A DNA stretch of 64,000 bases, taken from NCBI GenBank assembly GCA_964577115.1, contig CAZNXJ010000006.1:124001-188000 (forward strand), given 5' to 3'. Source of the stretch: CAZNXJ01 sp964577115. Its GTDB lineage: Bacteria; Planctomycetota; Planctomycetia; Pirellulales; Pirellulaceae. The position numbers and the translations under genes are program-made. Positions 36,276-44,427 of the stretch are shown here, piece after piece. Position 1 is the stretch's first letter. Every line of letters begins with the position of its first letter. Below the pieces are notes generated by a model that worked only from the letters and a program-made list of their open reading frames with translations, searched no databases and was not told the DNA's origin.

Positions 36276-36713
36276 CTATTTGATTTCGAAGATGGCTTCG
36301 ATCTCGACTGCGGCGCCGGTCGGCAGCGCCGCAAAGCCCAACGCACTACGAGCGTGATAGCCGTCGCCCGTCTTTCCGAAAATTTCGTGCAGCAGGTCCG
36401 ACGCGCCGTTGATGACCAGGTGCTGGTCCGTGAAATCGGGTGCGGAATAGACGCAGCCGAGCAGCTTCACGACGCGCAGACCGTCCAGCGTTCCATGCGC
36501 CTGGCGCACGCTGCGCAGGATCTTGATGGCGCAGTCCTTGGCCGCCTCGTAACCCTGCTCGACGCTGAGGTCGCGTCCCAGGACGCCTTTCGCATCGCTC
36601 GTATGTCCGGACGTGATGAGTAGATTGCCGACCCGGGCGCAAAGATTCAGGTAGCCGGGCTCCTGAGTCGGAAAGGTGATTCCTAATTCGTGAGCTTTTT
36701 GATCAGGTGTCAT
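36276..36713 (-). CDS. RidA/YjgF family protein
   Basis: A 145-residue trimeric enamine/imine deaminase family protein. RVGNLLITSGHTSD near residue 27 and the C-terminal ARSALGFAALPTGAAVEIEAIFEI carry the family pattern, including the arginine that binds the carboxylate of 2-aminoacrylate-type substrates. RidA proteins protect PLP enzymes by hydrolysing reactive enamines. I chose the ATG at 36713, which has AAGGA about nine bases upstream; the frame stays open to 36851 but that part is unlike the family. The start MTPDQKAHELGITFPTQEPG resembles the RidA-like subgroup of about 150 residues. Confidence 0.88.
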   Translation of the reverse strand: MTPDQKAHELGITFPTQEPGYLNLCARVGNLLITSGHTSDAKGVLGRDLSVEQGYEAAKDCAIKILRSVRQAHGTLDGLRVVKLLGCVYSAPDFTDQHLVINGASDLLHEIFGKTGDGYHARSALGFAALPTGAAVEIEAIFEIK

Positions 36714-36867
36714 GGCGAGTCCTTCAGGGGTTCGGAATTTCGGCGCCGCACGAGAAGGTCGCGAGCTTGCGGCGCCGTGAACCGCGTATGGTACTCCATC
36801 CCAGTACGGGTGCGGGAGGCGTCGTCCCGGCAAACGCGTGCCCGCTCGCACGCCGCGTCCTGATCAC

Positions 36868-38052
36868 TTATTCGGTGTAAAAGCGGTGCACCGTGCGCTG
36901 TTCGAACCGCTGGCCAGGCCGGAGAATGGTGCTGGGGAATTGCGGCTGGTTTGGCGAGTCGGGGAAGTGCTGGGTTTCCAGGCAGAAGCCTTCGTGCTGG
37001 CCGAAACCACCATCAGCCTCGCTGCCGCTCAGGAAATTCCCCGTATAGAGCTGCATGCCCGGCTGCGTGGTCAGCACTTCCATCACCCGTCCGGACTTGG
37101 GGTCGCGCACGCGCGCGGCCAGCGTCAGTTGGCCGGGCTCTTTGAGCACGTAGCAGTGGTCGTAGCCGGGCGGGGTGCCGCCGAGCTGTTCGAGTCGCGC
37201 GCCGAGTGGTTGCGGCTGGCGGAAATCGAGCGGCGTGCCCTCGACCCGAGCCAGCTCGCCGGTCGGGATCAGCGTCTCGTCGACCGGCAAATAGTGATCG
37301 GCCACGAGCATGAGCTCATGGTCCAGGATCTTGCCCGACCCGGCGCCACCGAGATTCCAATAGCAGTGATTTGTCAGGTTCACCGGAGTCGCCTGGTCGG
37401 TGGTCGCAGTGAATTCCATCGCCAGTTCGTTGTCGTTACTCAGCGTGTACGTCGCCGTGACGTCGAGATTGCCGGGATAACCTTCGTCGCCATCGGGGCT
37501 GCGGTGCGTAAAACGCACTCCCACGCTGCCAGGCCGCTCGATCTTCTCCGCCTTCCAGACGACCTTGTCGAACCCCACTTCGCCGCCGTGCAGATGATTT
37601 TCGCCGTTGTTCTTCGCGAGCGTGTACGTTTTGCCGTCGAGCGTAAAGGATCCGCGGGCGATGCGGTTGCAGAAGCGTCCGACGGTCGCGCCGAAGTAAG
37701 GGTGGCGAGCCAGATAGCCTTCGAGCCGCTCGAAGCCGAGGTTAATGTTGGCTCGTTGACCCTCCCGGTCGGGCGTCTCGACGGCCACCACGATCGCGCC
37801 ATAGTTGGTCAACTGTACTCGCATGCCGCTCGCGTTTTCGAGCGTGAACAAGCGCACGTCCTGCCCGTCGGGCGTCGTGCCAAACGACGATTCCGAGAAG
37901 GTCATCCGAGCGGTACTCCTGGCGGCTTGGTTTTCAGCGTTTGGGGAAGATTCATCGGCGGCCATGCTGCGCGGCGGGGCCGCAAGCAGCGCGAGCATCA
38001 GCGGGGCGAGCCAGAAACGGACACGAGCCGTGTGACGGAGTGTTGGCACCAC
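36868..38052 (-). CDS. galM: secreted aldose 1-epimerase (galactose mutarotase)
   Basis: A 394-residue protein with an N-terminal signal (about 9-31, VRFWLAPLMLALLAAPPRSMA) and a full galactose-mutarotase domain. NNGENHLHGG contains the first active-site histidine, NLTNHCYWNLGG the catalytic histidine, and GFCLETQHFPDSPNQPQFPS the catalytic glutamate. It interconverts alpha and beta anomers of galactose or glucose, here apparently in the periplasm, which suits planctomycete polysaccharide use. The start is GTG at 38052 (a second GTG follows at 38049) with AGAAGGGGG upstream. Confidence 0.92.
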   Translation of the reverse strand: MVPTLRHTARVRFWLAPLMLALLAAPPRSMAADESSPNAENQAARSTARMTFSESSFGTTPDGQDVRLFTLENASGMRVQLTNYGAIVVAVETPDREGQRANINLGFERLEGYLARHPYFGATVGRFCNRIARGSFTLDGKTYTLAKNNGENHLHGGEVGFDKVVWKAEKIERPGSVGVRFTHRSPDGDEGYPGNLDVTATYTLSNDNELAMEFTATTDQATPVNLTNHCYWNLGGAGSGKILDHELMLVADHYLPVDETLIPTGELARVEGTPLDFRQPQPLGARLEQLGGTPPGYDHCYVLKEPGQLTLAARVRDPKSGRVMEVLTTQPGMQLYTGNFLSGSEADGGFGQHEGFCLETQHFPDSPNQPQFPSTILRPGQRFEQRTVHRFYTE

Positions 38053-38306
38053 GAGACCCCCTTCTCAACCAGCATGCTCGAGCGTAGGTGGCGCGCCGGC
38101 ATCGCGACGACGACCAAAGTGCGCAGTGCGAACCGTCGCGGTGACCGACGAGCGTTTACGGGCCGGGCTTCGGCACTCGGAGGCCGAAGCACCAGCGCGG
38201 AACCGGCGGCATTTTGCCGGCGCATTATGAGCCGCGTGCCCGAGTGTGTCTAGCGCGGGCCGCAGGTGGTGACCGTGGGAGGATGCGTAGGCCAACGGCG
38301 GCGCTG

Positions 38307-39056
38307 TCAGAGCAGACTCTCGAGCAGCAGGCGCATTTTGCGCAGTTCCGCCATGTGGTCGACTTCCGGCATGGGCGTGATGTTGACGGACAACGCGCGG
38401 TTGTAGTCGAACTTGCGAAGGTTGGCGATGAGCCGCCCGTACTCGACTTCGCCTTGGCCGACGCGCACCTGGAGCTTGTCTTTCGTCGAGTCGCGCAGAT
38501 GGACGTGGTAGACGTACTTGTACAGCTTTTCCACGTTCTTGTTGCGGTGCGGGCTACAGACGAAATGGCTGGGATCGAGCGTCAGGCCGAGACCCTCGAC
38601 GTTGTCGCACAGCACCATGATCGTGTCGGGGTCTTCGGAGAGCCGCCCGACGTGGTTCTTGATGCTGACACGAACGCCTTCGCTCGCGGCAATCGCCACC
38701 AGCCGCCGCAGACGCTCGACTTCCTCGTTGAACGGCGTTCCCAGTTCGCTCGACGGAACGGTGATCGTGACGACCTTGGTGGCTTTGGCGAGCCGACAAA
38801 TGGCCCCGAACTGCTCGTAGTACTCTTCGCCGGTCGCCGTGATATCGACGCTGTACGCAACCACGTCCAGCCGCCGCGTATTCCGGCAGATGTCGATAGC
38901 CTGGTTCAGATCGCTGGCGACGGCAGAGGGTTTGAGCTGATTTCCGTTTTCGTGCAGAGCAATCTCGACGCTCGTGTATTCCAAGTCCGCGAGCAACTCG
39001 AGCGCATCACGCAGCGAATGCGATTCAAAACACTCGGTCGAAGCAGCGACGAACAC
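38307..39056 (-). CDS. sugar phosphate isomerase/epimerase-like TIM-barrel protein
   Basis: A 249-residue xylose-isomerase-like TIM barrel (AP endonuclease 2 fold). Likely metal ligands lie in TSVEIALHENGN, VSIKNHVGR, LGLTLDPSHFV and YHVHLRDS. These proteins isomerise or epimerise small sugars or inositol derivatives using a divalent metal; planctomycetes have many, and the substrate here is unknown. The start is probably the GTG at 39056, with AAAAGGAG about nine bases before it; in-frame sequence further upstream is not conserved in type. It lies alone between galM and sppA on the same strand. Confidence 0.8.
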   Translation of the reverse strand: MFVAASTECFESHSLRDALELLADLEYTSVEIALHENGNQLKPSAVASDLNQAIDICRNTRRLDVVAYSVDITATGEEYYEQFGAICRLAKATKVVTITVPSSELGTPFNEEVERLRRLVAIAASEGVRVSIKNHVGRLSEDPDTIMVLCDNVEGLGLTLDPSHFVCSPHRNKNVEKLYKYVYHVHLRDSTKDKLQVRVGQGEVEYGRLIANLRKFDYNRALSVNITPMPEVDHMAELRKMRLLLESLL

Positions 39057-39378
39057 TGCCGAAACTCCTTTTTCCTTAGGCCCTTGCGCAGGGCAGAATC
39101 CCTGAAACTGACGAGCGTAGCTTAGCCGTTTAGACCGCTTGGTGGCAACACCAGTCACGGGGGTGAGGACTCAGGGGAGCAGGGTGCAGGGGCCACGCCG
39201 TAGGGCTCAGGGAGCAGGTTCAGGGGTAAGAGGCTTCGCGTTCCGAGGAAAAAAGGGGCAGCGACGCTCCCCAGTGGCGCTGGCGCAGTCTGTGATCGCA
39301 GGACCAGGAATCCTGGACTCTGAACCCCGAACTTTCCGCTCGTGTTGGAGCGGCCGGATGCCGGTTGGCAGGAATCGG
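39057..39378. other. 322-bp intergenic region with degenerate CAGGG/TTCAGG tract
   Basis: No gene seen. Bases 39165-39230 are a purine-rich degenerate repeat (GACTCAGGGGAGCAGGG, GTGCAGGGG, GGCTCAGGGAGCAGG, TTCAGGGG). An opposite-strand copy, ACTCTGAACCCCGAAC, lies at 39316-39331, next to the near-palindrome CCAGGAATCCTGG. Similar wording occurs at 10894-10907 and 22541-22615. Confidence 0.55.
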
Positions 39379-40494
39379 CTACTGGGCTCGCGCGGTGAGG
39401 AAAGTGGGGAGGGTGGTGCAAAGGTAGTACGCGCGGGGTGTGGAGGCTTCGAGCAACTGTGTCCAGTCCCTTGGCCGAGCGGACTGGGCGGAGGCGAAAC
39501 CGAGCATGTTTTCCAGGAGGCCTCCGAGCCGGCGATAGCGGACCACGCGCACGTCCTCCAGGTTGACGCCCGCCAACTCGGCCACGCGCGCGAGCGCGTC
39601 TTCCTCAAAGCCGATGGAATCGATGAGCCCGAAGTTCTTGGCTTTCCGGGCCGAGAACAATTCGCCCGTCGCCAGGTCGCGACCTTCGTGCTCCAGCCCT
39701 TCCTGCCCGCGGAACTTCGGCCGGCCCATCTTGATGATCTCCAGGAAACGCTCAAACGATTCCTGGACATACTCCTCGGCCAGCGCGCGATGGTCTTCGG
39801 ACATGGGCCGCGTCATGCTCAGCATCAGCTTCCGCGGGTGACTGGCAATGGAGTTGTCGCGCACGTCGAAGCGTTCGAGCAGCCCGCTGATGTCGTAGTG
39901 CGGAATGACCACGCCAATCGAACCGGTCGTCGTCGTCGGTTCCGCGAAAATGGAATTCTCCTGATCGCCTACCGCCATCGCGATGTAGTAGCCGCCGCTT
40001 GCGGCGATCGAACCCATGCTGACGACGAGCGGGATGTTTTTCTCTTCGCGCAGACGCACCAGGTGGTGGAAGATGTAATCGGACCCGGTCACGGTTCCAC
40101 CCGGTGACTCGATGCGCACGAGAACCCCCCGCACGTTCTCGTCCTCGCGAACGGCGTCGATCTGCTTTTTCACGAAACCATCTCCCTCCATGATGACGCC
40201 GGAGATGGTGATGATGGCGATTTTATTCTGCGCGGTTCGCGAGCCGGAATGATAACGCTCCTGAATGCTGTCGCTCGATGCGCTGAAATACTGCTGCATG
40301 GCGACAGACTGCGAGATCAGCAGCAGGATGCAGATGCCCAGCGCTACCCAGGCTACTCGCCCACCCCACAACTGCCAGCGCGTCGGAGCGAGCTCGACAA
40401 CCACTCGCTGCGGCAAAGGGGAAGAGAAGGAAGGCGATGAGGGAGCATTTGGGGAATTCGGAGCCGTCGGGCCATTCGGCGGAGTGCCGGTCAT
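39379..40494 (-). CDS. sppA: signal peptide peptidase SppA (S49 family)
   Basis: A 371-residue membrane-anchored serine peptidase. A disordered Pro-rich start is followed by a membrane segment (about 44-65, GRVAWVALGICILLLISQSV). The nucleophile is Ser166 in GSIAASGGYYIAM; the catalytic lysine is probably in RKLMLSMTRPMSEDHRA, by comparison with the short Bacillus-type SppA. ESPGGTVTGSDYI is a further family motif. It degrades remnant signal peptides and short membrane peptides. Single catalytic unit, as in Gram-positive SppA rather than the double-length E. coli protein. Start ATG 40494 (TTG at 40500 is an alternative); neither has a strong ribosome site. Confidence 0.9.
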   Translation of the reverse strand: MTGTPPNGPTAPNSPNAPSSPSFSSPLPQRVVVELAPTRWQLWGGRVAWVALGICILLLISQSVAMQQYFSASSDSIQERYHSGSRTAQNKIAIITISGVIMEGDGFVKKQIDAVREDENVRGVLVRIESPGGTVTGSDYIFHHLVRLREEKNIPLVVSMGSIAASGGYYIAMAVGDQENSIFAEPTTTTGSIGVVIPHYDISGLLERFDVRDNSIASHPRKLMLSMTRPMSEDHRALAEEYVQESFERFLEIIKMGRPKFRGQEGLEHEGRDLATGELFSARKAKNFGLIDSIGFEEDALARVAELAGVNLEDVRVVRYRRLGGLLENMLGFASAQSARPRDWTQLLEASTPRAYYLCTTLPTFLTARAQ

Positions 40495-40691
40495 TTGCAA
40501 GTTCTTCGAGGAGAGGAGGAGTCGAAAACCAATCTCGAGATATCAGTGTACCAGCAAAGCCGTCCGAGCGAACTGCGGAAGCCCCCGCCTTCTATATGCA
40601 CCGGGACGGCTGCACTTCGGCACACGCGCGCCAGGGCAAAGAGGTGCACCGGCCGGTAAACAACCTGCCGGCGCCGATCGGCTCGACGGAC

Positions 40692-41612
40692 TTACCGGCC
40701 CGGAGCGTCTTCCGCGGGCCCATCGTCGCGACCCATCTCGCGTTTCTTGTACGACCAGTAGAGGGTCGTCAGTTCGCGCCGAAAGCCGTGCGGTGAGAGA
40801 ATCTCCAGCCGCCGCTTTTCCTGGTCCGTGAGCTGCTCGCGATAGAACCGCATGAGCTCATCGGCTGGAACATTGTGGAACTGTTCGAGCAGGCGGGCGC
40901 GTGCCGCCGCCCACACCCAGCGCCGCACCAGGTTCGCGCGTTCCGCGTCGTTGCGTGTCTTGCTCAGCGCCGTCGTGGCGCGTTCCGAGAGGTTGTCCGT
41001 CAGCTTTGCCAGCTCCTCGTCCGGCAGCCCAACATGCTGGAGGTTGGCTCCAAAGAACAGCGCGCGGCGGATCATCGAGACGCGTTGATCGAGATCCGCG
41101 GTATCATACTGCGCATGAAAACGGGGGATCATGATTTTCCGGAACTCGTCCGGATAGCGTTCGACGACATCGCGCAGCCAGCGGTCGATCTGTTCGCGAT
41201 CCTCGCTGTCCAGATTCGCCTCGGCATAGTCCTTGAAACGCGTTTCGACTTGTTTCTGAAGCAGTTTCTTCACGCGCGCGACACGTTCCGAGGGCGGCAG
41301 CGACGGGTTTTGCAGTTCCGCCCGTTCAATGGCCTGAAGCGATTTCTGCCATGCGTAGTAATTCAGCGCGATGGTGCGCAGCCGCTCGCCGTCCGGCGCG
41401 GTTGCGAGCTGTTCGTGCAGTTCCCGCAAACGCTGCTGTTCGTCGGGCGTGAGCGCTTCGAAACGCCGCTGTTTGCGCTGGAGCTCGGCTTTTTCCGCAG
41501 CACTCATCTCCCGCAGCCGCTCGGCGCGTTCGCTGAGCGTCGTGCCGCCTGCCGCAAGGATGACGGGCACCAGAGCGAACAGGATTAGCAGCCATGATCG
41601 ATTAGCGCTCAC
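40692..41612 (-). CDS. exported charged helical protein, third gene of a sigma/anti-sigma operon
   Basis: A 306-residue protein I cannot name. A signal segment (about 6-22, SWLLILFALVPVILAAG) is followed by an almost wholly helical, Arg/Glu-rich chain with repeated LxxLxxQ patterns (MSAAEKAELQRKQRRFEALT, LTPDEQQRLRELHEQLATAP), similar to DUF3106 or heavy-metal-sensing periplasmic helical proteins. The GTG start overlaps the end of the anti-sigma gene by 11 bp, so the three genes are translated as a unit. It may be the periplasmic sensor acting on the anti-sigma factor; this is inference from position. Confidence 0.65.
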   Translation of the reverse strand: MSANRSWLLILFALVPVILAAGGTTLSERAERLREMSAAEKAELQRKQRRFEALTPDEQQRLRELHEQLATAPDGERLRTIALNYYAWQKSLQAIERAELQNPSLPPSERVARVKKLLQKQVETRFKDYAEANLDSEDREQIDRWLRDVVERYPDEFRKIMIPRFHAQYDTADLDQRVSMIRRALFFGANLQHVGLPDEELAKLTDNLSERATTALSKTRNDAERANLVRRWVWAAARARLLEQFHNVPADELMRFYREQLTDQEKRRLEILSPHGFRRELTTLYWSYKKREMGRDDGPAEDAPGR

Positions 41613-42114
41613 CGCTCAACTCCTCGGCCTCATCGGGATCGCTGAACAGGTGCTGCTCGTCGAGCTCCCTTAGGAACTCGATGCTACTGACCGCCAGGTA
41701 CAATTCGACGTTTTCAATAACCGGCAAATCGCGCAGCAGTTTCTGGTTCGGAGCGTCGTACCAGGAATAGACGGCGATGTAGCCCAGCGCGGCGGCGAGC
41801 AGCGTGCCAGCCGCCGCGGCCGTGGCCACGATTTTCGTTCGATACCGCTGCCAGATATTCGCGGGTTCGACGGCCTGGAGCGCTACCACCGACACGGTGC
41901 TCTGTGTAAACGACTCACTCGCTTCGGCTCGCGGCAGGTCGTCGAGCATGTCCCAGGAGCGCTGGAGCTGTAGGAGCCGGCGGCGGAAATGTTCGTCGCT
42001 CGCCAGTCGCTGCTCGACCTGCTCCACCTCGGCCGCGTCCAGTTCGCCGTCGAGGTAGGCGACGAGCTGTTCGTCGGCAACGTCTTCGGGCATCGCGGTT
42101 GGAAATTCACTCAT
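41602..42114 (-). CDS. membrane anti-sigma factor
   Basis: A 170-residue protein. Residues 10-75 form an anti-sigma-like helical domain, EDVADEQLVAYLDGELDAAE and QRLASDEHFRRRLLQLQRSW, but without the His/Cys zinc ligands of the ZAS family. One membrane segment is at about 95-114 (IVATAAAAGTLLAAALGYIA), and the rest would be periplasmic. The ATG overlaps the sigma-factor stop by four bases (ATGA), the usual arrangement for coupled sigma/anti-sigma pairs. It should hold the ECF sigma factor at the membrane until an envelope signal releases it. Confidence 0.82.
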   Translation of the reverse strand: MSEFPTAMPEDVADEQLVAYLDGELDAAEVEQVEQRLASDEHFRRRLLQLQRSWDMLDDLPRAEASESFTQSTVSVVALQAVEPANIWQRYRTKIVATAAAAGTLLAAALGYIAVYSWYDAPNQKLLRDLPVIENVELYLAVSSIEFLRELDEQHLFSDPDEAEELSGER

Positions 42115-42755
42115 CGGGATAGACTCCCCGGAGGCGCGATTCCTTCTTCCATGTAGGGTTCTAGCGCCGCACGCAAATTCGATCGGGCTCGGCTCAACAA
42201 GCTCTTAATGGCTTTGGGAGTCAGGTGCATGATGTCCGCAATTTCGGCGTAACTCAGCCCTTCGAATTTTGCCAGCAGCAGCGCCATTCGCTGCCGCTCG
42301 TTCAACTGGTCGATCGCCGCGCGCACAATCGCCGCACGCTCTTCCTTGTCCAGCCGGCGAGCCGGCATGAAGCCGCTCTGAGCGGCTGCCATTTGCTCGA
42401 GCGGCCGCGCCTCATCGCTGGCGCCCGTGTCGACGTGCACTTCCTTGCGCCGGTAGCGGCGGCGATTCGCGTTGCTCGCCACATTGTTGGCAATCGTAAA
42501 CAGCCAGGTCGAAAAGCGCGCCCCCGGCTGATACTGCTTCCGCGCGCGAAAGACTCGCAAAAAGACCTCTTGCGCAAGATCCTCCGCCTGCTCGCGTGTT
42601 TCCACAAGGTGTTCGAGCACCGACAGCAACCGGTTCTGGTACCGCAACACCAGCTCCTCGAACGCGGCGGCATTGTCGTCGCGAACCTGGAGCATCAGCC
42701 GCACATCGGGATCGAGTGCTGCGTAACGTTCAGCCGTCGATTCTGTTACCGACAA
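42111..42755 (-). CDS. ECF-type RNA polymerase sigma factor
   Basis: A 214-residue sigma-70 family protein with region 2 (FEELVLRYQNRLLSVLEHLV; AEDLAQEVFLRVFRARKQY; FSTWLFTIANNVASNANRRR) and region 4 (QRMALLLAKFEGLSYAEIAD; TPKAIKSLLSRARSNLRAAL), joined by a short linker and lacking regions 1 and 3. It opens with DPDVRLMLQVRDDNAAAFEE, typical of planctomycete ECF factors. The start is a TTG at 42755 with AGAGGAG eight bases upstream; a later ATG at 42695 would cut into this block. First gene of a coupled three-gene operon. Confidence 0.92.
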   Translation of the reverse strand: MSVTESTAERYAALDPDVRLMLQVRDDNAAAFEELVLRYQNRLLSVLEHLVETREQAEDLAQEVFLRVFRARKQYQPGARFSTWLFTIANNVASNANRRRYRRKEVHVDTGASDEARPLEQMAAAQSGFMPARRLDKEERAAIVRAAIDQLNERQRMALLLAKFEGLSYAEIADIMHLTPKAIKSLLSRARSNLRAALEPYMEEGIAPPGSLSR

Positions 42756-42835
42756 ACGGGAGGCTCCTCTCGAAAACGGCGGCAGGTCCGAGCCTTACAT
42801 TCTAGGGAGCCGCCGACTACAAATTGAACCCCGAG

Positions 42836-42860
42836 CCGGCAAGAAGGTTTTGTTTGCCGG
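42836..42860. promoter_or_regulatory. inverted repeat upstream of the ECF sigma operon
   Basis: CCGGCAA (42836-42842) and TTGCCGG (42854-42860) form perfect seven-base arms around an 11-base T-rich loop, about 80 bp upstream of the sigma-factor start. It could be an operator or a leader hairpin; no promoter consensus for the sigma group can be assigned. Confidence 0.35.
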
Positions 42861-43051
42861 TAGACTTCCCGACGGCGGAACACCGCATTAAGGCTGAGCG
42901 GTGCGTACTCGGGGCGGGTTTTCTGGGGCGTGCATAGCATCCCTTCGGGCGCTGGGGTTCCACCGTTCGGGGTGTTACCGCCGTCCTCGGTAAACGGCCA
43001 GCAAACCGTGTCAGCAGGGGTGCCGCGAGTTATTCAGGGATTCTCTGCTCG

Positions 43052-44269
43052 TTAGGCGACGTGATTCCGCACGATCCGCAAGGCGATTCGGCACGCGTCT
43101 TCGTACTGGGCGATGTCGAGTGCTTCGCTGGTCATATGGGCGTTCACTTGCCCGGCGCCGAGCGATACGGTGGGAACGCCGTGGCGTGTAAGCCAATTGG
43201 CGTCGAGTCCGCCATTGGAAACCGCGCGTACGGGTTCCTGGCCGACCGCTCGGATCGCCGACTCGATGGATGCGACAAGCGGCGAGTTGGGATCGATCAG
43301 GAAGGACTCGTAATCCAGCCGGCCCTCGAAAGTGGCTCGGCCCGCTGCCCCTTCCACGCTGCGTACCTCGCTGGCCGCTCGCGTAAACGCCTCTTCGATC
43401 GCGTCGATAATCTGCTGCCGAAATACCGGGTTGTGCCCGCGCGCTTCGGCTCGCAAGTCGACGCGGTCGGTGACGACATTCGTCGCGGCCCCTCCCTGAA
43501 TCACGCCGATGTTGCTGGTGCCCCGCTCGCCATTCTTCTCGACCAGCCCCAGCCATCCTTCGCGATGTAAGTCGGCGATGGCGAGCGACGCGATTGTGAT
43601 CGCGCTGACGCCTTTTTCCGGCGCGACGCCCGCATGGCTGGCGACGCCTTCGACGGCGATCTTCATCCGGTAACCTCCGGTGGCGCCGATGGTCACCTTG
43701 TACGGCGACCCGCCGTCCCAGTTCACCGCGTACGCCGGTTTCCCCAGCAGGCTTTTGGTGACATGGCGCGAGCCCTCCAGGCCGATTTCCTCTTGAACGA
43801 ACCAGCAGAACGTGAGCGGCGGGTAGGGCAGGGATTGTTCGAGCAGTTCGAGCAGCGTGACGAGCAGGATGGCCGAGCCTGCTCGGTTGTCGGCGCCCAG
43901 GCCCGTCTGGGGATTGCGCGAGCGGATGAAGGCGCCACGACGAACGGGCACGCTGCCGACGCACACCGGGACCGTGTCCAGATGCGCCGACATCATGAAC
44001 CGCTCGCCCCGCACCGTACCGGGCAAGCGAACGATCATATTGCCGATTTGTCCACCAATCCGCGACCGACGGTGCGCCGTATCGAACTGGATGCGATCCG
44101 CCGGCAATCCGGCGCTTGTAAGCTGCTTTGTGATGTATTCGGCGACCGCCCGCTCCTCGCCGCTCGGGCCGGGAATCGCCATCATTTCTGTCACCAGCCG
44201 CAGCGCGCGTTTCCGGTTGAACTTCGGGATATCGGAAGTCGACGACGGGGAACGAGTGGTTGTGGACAT
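43052..44269 (-). CDS. M20-family metallopeptidase, peptidase T-like
   Basis: A 405-residue two-zinc exopeptidase. SAHLDTVPV (His96, Asp98), GADNRAG (Asp127), the catalytic-base pair in FVQEEIGLEG (Glu160-Glu161), NWDGG (Asp185) and the C-terminal QVNAHMTSE histidine are all in place, and VEGVASHAGVAPEKGVSA starts the dimerisation domain. The wording resembles tripeptide aminopeptidase (PepT) and related cytosolic peptidases; no signal peptide. It likely releases amino acids from short peptides. Stands alone; a 158-bp gap separates it from the divergent rlmN. Confidence 0.88.
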   Translation of the reverse strand: MSTTTRSPSSTSDIPKFNRKRALRLVTEMMAIPGPSGEERAVAEYITKQLTSAGLPADRIQFDTAHRRSRIGGQIGNMIVRLPGTVRGERFMMSAHLDTVPVCVGSVPVRRGAFIRSRNPQTGLGADNRAGSAILLVTLLELLEQSLPYPPLTFCWFVQEEIGLEGSRHVTKSLLGKPAYAVNWDGGSPYKVTIGATGGYRMKIAVEGVASHAGVAPEKGVSAITIASLAIADLHREGWLGLVEKNGERGTSNIGVIQGGAATNVVTDRVDLRAEARGHNPVFRQQIIDAIEEAFTRAASEVRSVEGAAGRATFEGRLDYESFLIDPNSPLVASIESAIRAVGQEPVRAVSNGGLDANWLTRHGVPTVSLGAGQVNAHMTSEALDIAQYEDACRIALRIVRNHVA

Positions 44270-44427
44270 GGCGGCAACTCGCGTGAGAATGACGGCGGGG
44301 ATGGGCCTCGAGAGAAAAACCGATTAGTTTGAAGTTGACTCTCTAGTCTATTGCCAATCCCGCCGTCCATGTTGCCGCGACGCGATTGGGGGCCGGCGAG
44401 CGGTGCTCGAATGGTCCGAACACTTGC

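Noticed and set aside
36838..38253. Plus-strand frame of about 471 codons over galM
   Set aside because: The minus strand encodes a complete mutarotase with all catalytic residues; the plus frame is its shadow.
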